Assembly: GCA_013368375.1 (NCBI GenBank)
Contig: JAACJP010000036.1
Span: 310,001 to 374,000, forward strand
Reading direction: 5' to 3'
DNA length: 64,000 nt
From: Tricholomella constricta
Taxonomy: Eukaryota; Basidiomycota; Agaricomycetes; Agaricales; Lyophyllaceae
The position numbers were made by a program, and so were the translations under genes. Within the stretch, counting starts at the first letter, position 1; every line of letters begins with the position of its first letter. Positions 57,183-64,000 of this stretch are shown here, piece by piece. A model generated the notes under the pieces. The model saw only the letters and a list, made by a program, of their open reading frames with translations. It had not been told where the DNA came from and searched no databases.

Positions 57183-59319
57183 ATGGCCAGGGATCCCTCA
57201 CTCCTTACCTCGACAGCGCCGACGGCAATTGCTTCTGCTAGTGTGCTCATTGGCCATGTGTAAGTCAATGAGAACACCTTTGATGAAAGATCTGCTAACC
57301 AGAGTCCAGTCAGCTTCGAGATCTCATCATATGCCCAAGAGAACGAGGGGTCGTGAACTACGTGCAGCATCATTCGATTGTAGAACATGATCTTAACACG
57401 CCGGACGCGGTGCGAAACAAAGATCGAACTTTGGTTTCTCAGACTCATGTTATTATCCTCCTCTAGCAACCACGGCCTCTGGCGAAGCTATCATTCCTCC
57501 CAAACACGTTAGCTTCACTTCGCATCAATGGTACAGACGATACACTGCTCGCTGCTGGCGGCCAAGATGCCGAGATACATCTGTCTTACCATTCCCCGCT
57601 CTCTGCACGCTCACGACAGAGTGGTGCCGTTTGGCAGACTGAATTTTCGATGACTGGATCCATCAACAACTCGGTACTCCTCACTTCGATGAGCCTCACG
57701 CGCTCAAACGAAAGTAGCGTTGAGCCCCGCATTGGAATCAGCAATAATGACTGCACTGTCAAGTTTTATAATGTGCCCCTCAGAGGCCAAGCGAAGAGGA
57801 ACCTCGATGAGGTTGGATGCTTGCAACTCAACGTCCCAATCAACCACTGTACGTGAACTCGCCTCTGATCGATCCAGGCTGTCGCTAATGCCACGACCAT
57901 AGCCTCAATCTCGCCCGACGGCCGCACGCTTCTGTCGGTTGGAGACTCAGCCAAGGTCTACCTCCATCGGATGACAGGAGGCGCCCGCATCACATTTTTG
58001 CCACTAGCAACGCTCAAACTTCCCCCGCCTGCCGCTTCATCAATGAATTACGCTTCAACGTCGCTTACCGCGTCATTCTCGACTGCATTCTCTGCAGACG
58101 GCTCAAAGTTTGCTGTGGCGTCGCAGGAGGGTTTGCTCGCCGTCTGGGATGTTCGGAGCTCAAAGCCCATGAAGGTATTCCAGACCGAAAAGTCCAGGGC
58201 GCCAACTGGCAATGGCGGCGCTAGTGGTTGGCTGGCCGACGAAATTTTTGACTGGTCAGGGGGGAGCTTCAAGGCGCCAGGGTGGAGTGTGAGGAACGTG
58301 AAATTTGGCGGAACAGGTGACAAGGAAATAATGACCTTTACGGAGGTGAGTTATCTTTACACGATGTCTTTACTATCCTGACATTTCTGCAGCACACCTC
58401 ATTACTCCATATTGTGGACGCGCGAACGTTTGAGACTGAGGAAATTGTACGAGTTCCTAGCGTCAGAGAACGATCGGCATCCGCTCCAGTACAACCCTCC
58501 CAAAGCCATCGTTCTACTCATTATTACAGGCTTGCCCGGCCGTCGGTAGTGCCGCATAATCGCCATACCACGAGCGCGAGCCGAATCGATTCGATCTCAC
58601 CTCCCCGAACCTCCACCGGTTATCAATCACAGGCACACATCCTTCGCGCATTGGGCGACACATTCCGCATTCCGTCGCCCTACTCTCCTCCTAGCTCCAT
58701 CTCCGACTCGACATGGCGCGCACTTCGTATGAGTGACCCAGCTGCTTCCACCAGCGCCATCGTTAATCCCGGGGACAGCTATAATGACATCCTCATCATT
58801 CCACCCTTCGGTGATCCGAACATCGAGTCGGACGTTCAGGCTCTCCTCGGTTCCCACGGCCTCAGGACGCGACAACAGTCAGCCGCGCCGCGCGCGGAAG
58901 ATGACGAGGACGACCCTAACACCGGCTCGGCTCACGGGGACTACGAGTACACACCGCGCCCGACGTATATGACCGTCAACAGTGGGCGGACCCGCGGGGA
59001 CGACGACATCGAGGTTGACGAGCTCGAGTCGGAGTGTGCCTCACATGCGCCGTCGCGTTCGTCTTCGCCTAGCCCGTCCACGCATGCACCGCACATCCCC
59101 TCACCGGGACTAGGCAGGCTTGGCTCTCCGGTGGTGAGCGCGGGTGCCGCTGCGCGTGCGGGTGATATGCAGGTCGCGTATGTGGATGACCTGGATATTG
59201 CGGGGACGTGCTTCGATCCGAGCGGGAAATACATATATGTCGCTTCGACGGAGAGTGTGGCCGAGTGGAGTGTGCGTGGTGCGGATAAGCGATGGTGGGC
59301 TGGAAGCCAGTGGATGTGA
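57183..59319 (+). CDS. WD40-repeat protein of the DUF2415 type, 650 aa
   Basis: Five exons (57183-57259, 57310-57433, 57467-57848, 57903-58345, 58393-59319) sum to 1953 nt, 650 aa. Blade-like segments: LRDLIICPRERGVVNYVQHH, LLAAGGQDAEIHLSYH, SISPDGRTLLSVGDSAKVYL, FAVASQEGLLAVWDVRSSKP, HTSLLHIVDARTFETEE, and the closing blade DLDIAGTCFDPSGKYIYVAS then ESVAEWSVRGADKRWW. A ~200-residue Ser/Pro/acidic insertion separates the last two blades. The closing blade is the most conserved part in fungal DUF2415 proteins, whose function is poorly known; a nuclear or stress-related scaffold is a guess. Confidence 0.82.
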
Positions 59320-59938
59320 AAAAAACATTTCCAACTTCAACTTGCTTCGTTGAGACGTCTCGTGCCCCTCCATCGTCATCGTGCTCCCACCTCTTGTCCG
59401 CTGCTCGTTTGTTTCGCCCCCATCCCTCCGTATTCTTCACAGTCCGAATCCTACTCTCTCATCCGGTTCGTCTCGCCCCCATCCCTCCGTATTCCTCCCA
59501 GTCCAAATCCTACTTTCTTTGCTTCTCTGTCACGCTATCGTCTCATTTGTCATCTGGCCTATCATTCGATGTAAAATCAATGTACATCTACACCTACACC
59601 TACTCTTTCACGTTCAGCATTCACGATTCACGGACACCTGTTTCCCCCTCCTCCTTTAATTATTTACAATCACTGTACCTGTAACAGTATCAGTAGTAGC
59701 ATTGTTGTACTTGTATCTGCTCTTCCAATTCTCTATCGCATGGGTAATACTATTGTTTTTTGAAATGACTGTATGGGTTGGCTTGGGATTGGCTGTCGAA
59801 AAGATGTACAGGCAGGCGCTGGTAAGGCAAGGCAAACCTGGTCTCTACACATCCATAGAAACCTTGAACCTCCTCTCCGTTCATAAACTCACGTCAATGA
59901 ACCAAGAAGCAAACTTGTGATTACTCCCTCTGGTTATT
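59320..59938. other. Convergent intergenic region with a ~60-bp tandem duplication
   Basis: Two adjacent imperfect copies of a C/T-rich unit (about 59415-59465 and 59475-59525; shared core CCCCCATCCCTCCGTATTC) lie in the probable 3'UTR of the WD40 gene. No gene seen. Confidence 0.7.
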
Positions 59939-61350
59939 TCAACAGTCTAAATCAATGTTTCTCTCTGCTGCAGCATTCAACGCCCTCTGCAAGAGCAATC
60001 CCGAAGGGTTTCTGCTCCACGCAATGGAAATACTCTGCCAGCCTGTCACGCCTATGGCATGTTCAAGTGGTCCCAAGAGCAAATCCGCAGAAGCAAATGC
60101 GATGATAATGGAGCTGCGGTTCTCGAGGTCATCGGGGACCTGGCCGACTTGACCGCCTTTCCGTGAAAGGGCGAGGGCAGTGACGTGCGCGGCGTCTACT
60201 GTCAAGATGTGTAGAGCGTCCAATGCGGGCATGGCTGCATCGAGAGCGAGCTCCTCCTCGGGAGACGAGCAGGGTATCGAGCAATCAGTGATAAAAGCAA
60301 CAGTGAGCGTGGAGGCGACGGCGGACAGGAACATAAAGAAGCCGTGGTTCGAGAGACCTTGAACATTACTCAGATCGAGAGCATGTAAATGAGGCAGCGT
60401 GGGTGATGTGACGAAAGACATTAGCTGCGAGCTGGTCAGTGTACCGAGACAGAGGCTAAGTGATTCGATCTTGCATGGGAGGCAACGTGGCGGGTATAAT
60501 GCAATGCTGTGGTATCTGTCAATTGCCGCTCAGTTTTGAGAGGCAATGATTTTTGCTCACTCGGAATTCTTCTGCGTCCAATCGTACAGCCGCAGCACCT
60601 TGAGATCCTGCCACTGGGCAATCACCACCTGGATCTCAGTCATGAAAGCGATATAACCTGTTCCTACTGCTAGCATCGTCAGAGACCGCACTTGACGCAA
60701 TGTTGAAAGGGTATGTACGATAGGCCCTGCCACCTCTTCTGGGAAAGGCAGAAGCCATATTGTAGTGACTGACGTAGCAAGTCCCAGAATGGTGAGAAGA
60801 TCGTGCCAATCCGCGATAGTCAGATTTGGCTCCTTGGACCTGTAGTGTGTGCAATAGAAGGCCTTCATCAAGGTCGCGCGCTTTGGCTTTGTCTGGAGAG
60901 ACCGAGCAACACGGTGTATATACGGCCTGTCGCTGTCAAAAGCCCCTCCCATATGCTCAAAGAAGAGGTCCAGGACATGCAACCAGGATTTACAGACAAG
61001 ACCGTACGCCAGTAATTCCGACCGCCAGCTGGAGTGCTTGTTTATCAAAGCGAGCTCGACGATGCGACGTGTGACCTTGCGGGGAAGCGGGTGTAATACG
61101 GGCGAGTGTCTGTGGGCATGATGCGGATAGAATGCGAGGGAATACCGCGGTTAAAAGGGTGCTCTAGGGGTGGTAAATAAAAAGGCACGTTGCAGTTCAA
61201 GTGGACGAGGAAGGATGGATTGGTGGGGTCGCAGGCATGGTTGTACTCATATATTACTTGAAGCCGGGGAGTGGTGAATGGTTCCGGATCTGTCTGATAA
61301 GGCAAAATTGTAACGACATCGGAGAATCCGCCGTGGCTCGCATCGACCAA
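59939..61350 (-). CDS. F-box/LRR-like hypothetical protein, 5' end uncertain
   Basis: The block PLPRKVTRRIVELALINKHS...LLAYGLVCKSWLHVLDLFFE resembles the F-box of mushroom proteins. Leucine-rich segments follow (LRQVRSLTMLAVG, QWQDLKVLRLYDW, LPHLHALDLSNVQGLSNHGF, PALDALHILTVDAAHV), ending AAERNIDLDC at 59939. At least one intron (about 60440-60560). The upstream frame MVDASHGGFSDVVTILPYQT (ATG 61350) is out of phase with the F-box block and I found no clean splice joining them, so the start is provisional. Confidence 0.6.
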
Positions 61351-61485
61351 CTCTAGTACAACTGTGCAGATCGAACACTGAGATATGCAGGATTTGTTGG
61401 ACTTGGTTCATCACCTCCTCGATCGTACCACGTGTATATCACATGACTTGGACATATAGTCGCGTCCTCATCTTCTTGTACCTCA
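61351..61485. other. Boundary region between the F-box-like gene and retroelements
   Basis: No gene seen. Confidence 0.5.
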
Positions 61486-61629
61486 GTTGTTGCTTATCAC
61501 TACGTGACACTGAGCGTACGTCTATTCCTCCTCTCTATTACTATTAGCTATTCATACTTACATCTCACTAGCTCGCTACTGGCGTTCTAGGTAATAGAAG
61601 TTGTTGCTTATCACTACGTGACACTGAGC
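61486..61629 (+). repeat. 30-bp direct repeat, two exact copies
   Basis: GTTGTTGCTTATCACTACGT plus the next ten bases, ending in GAGC, occurs at 61486-61515 and again at 61600-61629. Confidence 0.9.
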
Positions 61630-61656
61630 CTCGCTACCGGCGTTCTAGGCCTAACA
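61489..61656 (+). mobile_element. Putative LTR (or its 3' part) of a Copia-like retrotransposon
   Basis: Starts TGTTGC and ends CCTAACA, directly followed by GGTTATGGGCCCC. That sequence resembles a primer-binding site complementary to the anticodon-stem region of initiator tRNA-Met, as used by Copia elements. The segment contains a duplicated 30-bp unit (61486-61515 and 61600-61629) and a second duplicated unit (about 61571-61591 and 61629-61649). No second LTR is in the window, so the boundaries are provisional. Confidence 0.5.
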
Positions 61657-61669
61657 GGTTATGGGCCCC
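61657..61669 (+). other. Candidate primer-binding site (initiator tRNA-Met half-molecule type)
   Basis: GGTTATGGGCCCC lies right after the CA end of the putative LTR. Confidence 0.45.
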
Positions 61670-61723
61670 GCGCATTCTTAACTGCGCGATATTCTTCTAG
61701 GGCGATCACAACTCGACTCTAGG

Positions 61724-62332
61724 ATGTCTGCAGATCGTCCCCTACCGTTTCCCCCTCGTTCTTCTCCTCAGCAATCAGACTCGTTTCGACAAACCAGTTC
61801 ACATATGTCTTTTGGATCACACCACCCCTCCCAACAGCATACAATGCCTGCCCCGGACTCAGAAGAGATCACCCTGACAAATCAGAATGTTCCCAACACC
61901 GGATCGCCTCATATTGCCTCCGGGGACCCTCGCCCCATCAGCCCGCGCACTTCGCATCCATATATGCATCAGCAACCAACCGCTTACCAGCCAATGGCCT
62001 TACCACAGCACCCACCCGTCGGTCCCTCCGCATCCCACCCTAATATGACCTTTTATCCGTCGCATAGTGCGCATACATTCGGCTCGAACGCTCCTTTCTA
62101 TCCTCAGCCGCCCTCTATGATTCCTGGTCAGCTTGGGGGTGCCCCTCAACCGTTCTACTACTATAACCAGATGCCTTCAGCCCTTGCTTCTCCCGTTTAT
62201 CCCGTGCTGAATCCCGTACCAAATCCTGTACCGAATCCCGTACTGAATCGTCCCGCCACTCCTGTAAGGCTTGGGGTAGACTTAGAGAGATCACACCAAG
62301 CTAAACACGACCACTATTTGGATTGTGTGTAG
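61724..62332 (+). CDS. Pro/Ser/His/Gln-rich gag-like N-terminal fragment of a Copia-like element
   Basis: Single open frame of 202 residues starting 55 bp after the candidate primer-binding site. Rich in Pro, Ser, His, Gln and aromatic residues, with a short PVPNPVPNPVLN repeat. No zinc knuckle, protease, integrase or RT follows; the frame ends soon after entering sequence that may belong to another element. Composition fits the disordered gag N-terminus of basidiomycete Copia elements, but a standalone low-complexity protein cannot be excluded. Confidence 0.4.
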   Translation: MSADRPLPFPPRSSPQQSDSFRQTSSHMSFGSHHPSQQHTMPAPDSEEITLTNQNVPNTGSPHIASGDPRPISPRTSHPYMHQQPTAYQPMALPQHPPVGPSASHPNMTFYPSHSAHTFGSNAPFYPQPPSMIPGQLGGAPQPFYYYNQMPSALASPVYPVLNPVPNPVPNPVLNRPATPVRLGVDLERSHQAKHDHYLDCV

Positions 62333-62450
62333 TATAGGTGTATGTCTAAGTTCTATATAATACAGAAGTGCTGGCTATATATGGCCAGCACCTTCAGAAA
62401 TAAATAAGAACAAACAACGATCGCTACCATATTCGGTAACGCCCGTTACA
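62320..62450 (-). mobile_element. Putative 3' LTR of a minus-strand retroelement, with adjacent polypurine tract
   Basis: Read on the minus strand, a purine run AGAGGGGGAGAG (62462-62451) is followed by TGTAACGGGCGTTACC, a typical PPT-LTR junction. The segment holds an inverted repeat around TATATAT (GTGCTGGC...GCCAGCAC, 62368-62391). The far end near 62320 is guessed from a CA dinucleotide. Confidence 0.4.
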
Positions 62451-62463
62451 CTCTCCCCCTCTA

Positions 62464-62483
62464 GATTGAGCCCCGGCTCAATC
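62464..62483. repeat. Short perfect hairpin
   Basis: GATTGAGCCCCGGCTCAATC has 9-bp arms and a 2-nt spacer and lies just internal to the polypurine tract. Confidence 0.85.
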
Positions 62484-62618
62484 TATCCTAATTCCGTTGT
62501 TTTGGATGGTCGACTTCGTGAAGTCCACCATCTTGTTCTCGATTATAGACATATAATTTTATATATCTATGTTTTTTTTTTTTCGTGGGCGGTACGACAG
62601 TACCACCCATGGCGCCGC

Positions 62619-63998
62619 TCACGCCGCACCCTCCACCTCGCCGTCCTCCAACCCCGACGGTACTCGCCCTGAAGCCGAGCCGTCCATGGGGTCGTCTGGC
62701 TTGTCGTCGCCGATCCCCTGTGTCTGCTCACCGGGCCCCCCCGCGTTCGCGGGTGACCCCTCGCTTGTACTGCCCACCCCAGCCCCGAGACCTGGTGTGG
62801 GCGCCGCTACTGCCGCCGCTGCCCCTGGGGCCGTCGTGATTCCCGACGGTCCCGCACTCGTCCCCGATGATCCTGCCTCGGCCGACCCATAGTCCAGGGC
62901 GGCCCGCACTCCTGCCGTCAACTGGTGTGCTACCGTCAACGGTGTTCTTGTCGCGGCCGCCGACCCTCCGGTCGATGACCCTGCTACACTGGGCATCGAC
63001 GTTGCCAATGCCCCACTCGTGCCCACTGCTGGCGGGACGGTCCGTCGTGATGGTGGGGACCACCACGTCGCTTCCCCCGGCAACGTCTCTTGAGTCGAGT
63101 CAAACTGGGTCAAGGCATAAGTAGCCATCCGTGAAAACACGGCGCTGGCTTTGGGGTCCTCGGTGTGGCCGCTCTGGTAATCCCTGAGCCACTCCATCCC
63201 GAAGGGCTGAGCGTCGACGAATCGTGCGACATTCACCCCTTGTTGAGCAAAGAACGTGGCGATGTCTTCCATCGTCGCATTGTTGAGCGGTTGCGAAAAC
63301 CGCTCAACCGTCTCCATCTCCGCAACGCTCCTCCTGAGCAATTGCAACGTGTTGCGGTACAGATTGACTGTACCCATCAACTCACAGGCCAACTGGAGGA
63401 ATCGAGTCCGATTCCTCATCGCTGCCAGGTCCGCTACGCGCCTCGGCGCGCGTGGCATGATGATATTCATGCCCCGCACATGCGTCAATGACACTCCCCC
63501 GTGTCCTACTACCGTCCCCGGATACTGGGGTCGGCCATTGTTAATGATGGTTGCCCGATTCCGGTACAACCATGCCGCCCAGGTCTCGGCTGGGTCACCA
63601 TAGTTTGGATTCGGAACCTTTACAGGTTTCGGACCCTTGCCCACAGCGTACTTCGCCGTCTTGGCAGCCTGCTTGGCCTTCGCCCATGCAGGGAGTCGCC
63701 ATTGTGTCATTGCCGACCGCATGACATCCGTGCGGTTGGCGTCTGCGATCTGATGGCAGACTGCAACGAATGCCTTCATTCACTGCAACGCAAATTCGTT
63801 GCCTGGGATATTTGCTGCGGCTATCCAAGCCTCCAGCTCTCCCGGTGATGCAGGCATTCCCGTGCCACCCGCAGGCATCCCCATCCTCGGGGGAGGCAGG
63901 CCCATCCGCTCGTTCTCGGCTGCCCGCTGCGCCCGCTTCCCGAAGCGGAGCGTGTGGTCGACGGCACTCAAATGAGCCCCGCCGGGGAGTCTGACATG
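62619..63998 (-). pseudogene. Retroelement-associated gag-like ORF, interrupted, running toward the window edge
   Basis: Minus-strand frame that can be followed from near 63998 to a stop at 62619. An N-terminal block (HTLRFGKRAQRAAENERMGL, GMPASPGELEAWIAAANIPG) is cut by an in-frame TGA at 63780-63782 directly before MKAFVAVCHQIADANRTDVM. The rest is open for 386 codons: helical segments RRVADLAAMRNRTRFLQLAC, MGTVNLYRNTLQLLRRS and WLRDYQSGHTEDPKASAVFS, then a ~120-residue Gly/Ala/Ser/Pro-rich tail. An ATG near 63998 (MSDSPAG) is in another frame, suggesting an extra indel. No RT or integrase motifs. Gag-like role inferred from helical plus disordered layout and location. Confidence 0.45.
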
Positions 63999-64000
63999 GT

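Noticed and set aside
62569..62892. Plus-strand frames in 62.6-63.8 kb
   Set aside because: Antisense to the 386-codon gag-like frame and Pro/Ala-rich only because of its GC-rich tail.
1..64000. tRNA, rRNA, riboswitch or bacterial-type operon features
   Set aside because: I looked for tRNA A/B-box patterns and rRNA-like blocks while reading and recognised none; a tRNAscan run would be needed for a firm negative.

Overview
This window is nuclear DNA of a filamentous basidiomycete, most likely an Agaricomycete. Genes are split by many short introns (about 35-75 nt, GT-AG). The gene content fits a plant-litter or wood-decaying mushroom: an AA9 lytic polysaccharide monooxygenase, a GH18 chitinase-type enzyme, an Hsp20-like protein, coiled-coil F-box proteins, and a small family starting MPFFEGAQ. 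Nothing bacterial, viral or organellar is seen, and no tRNA, rRNA or CRISPR array. Exon limits below were read by hand from splice consensus plus conservation of the family reading frame.

Layout. 0-17.4 kb is dense. It holds a zinc-less MDR reductase (71-1339, -), an ADP1-like ABCG transporter with EGF-type ectodomain (1755-6002, -), ALG12 (6218-8159, +) divergent from it over about 215 bp, an AA9 LPMO (8334-9750, -), a YggS/PLPBP pyridoxal-phosphate protein (10340-11259, -), an Hsp20-like protein (12493-13232, -), a Cys-rich single-pass membrane protein (13762 to about 15004, +) and an FAD oxidoreductase (15213-17422, -). 17.4-21.1 kb is gene-poor and may hold decayed genes.

21-41 kb carries an ARO8-like aminotransferase (21127-23297, +), a CaMKK/SNF1-activating-type kinase with a huge low-complexity tail (24997-28145, +), a 942-residue tail-anchored coiled-coil protein (28985-32048, -), an F-box remnant (about 33.2-33.7 kb), a GH18 enzyme (34706-36176, +), a second ARO8-like aminotransferase (36762-38700, -) and a polytopic membrane protein (39116-40755, -).

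41-50 kb is the most dynamic part. It has a tandem pair of FetB/UPF0014-type permease genes (41628-42946 and 43302-45383, both -). The second carries a 5'-truncated LINE with poly(A) and a 12-bp target-site duplication inside one intron. Galactokinase GAL1 follows (46414-48547, -), with an 8-nt microexon inside its signature motif. Only 139 bp upstream of GAL1 lies a 910-bp foldback element with 321-bp inverted arms and a 9-bp target-site duplication, as expected for a non-autonomous Mutator-like (MULE) transposon.

50-61.4 kb has an intronless coiled-coil F-box gene, an MPFFEGAQ-type protein, a BEM46-like alpha/beta hydrolase that has lost its nucleophile serine, a WD40/DUF2415-type protein and an F-box/LRR-like protein. 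61.4-64 kb is retroelement territory: a Copia-like 5' end in + orientation next to a decayed element in - orientation that runs off the window. Most genes are housekeeping or secreted-enzyme genes with no operon-like logic. I see no biosynthetic gene cluster. The novelty is in transposon insertions, gene decay and unusual exon structures.
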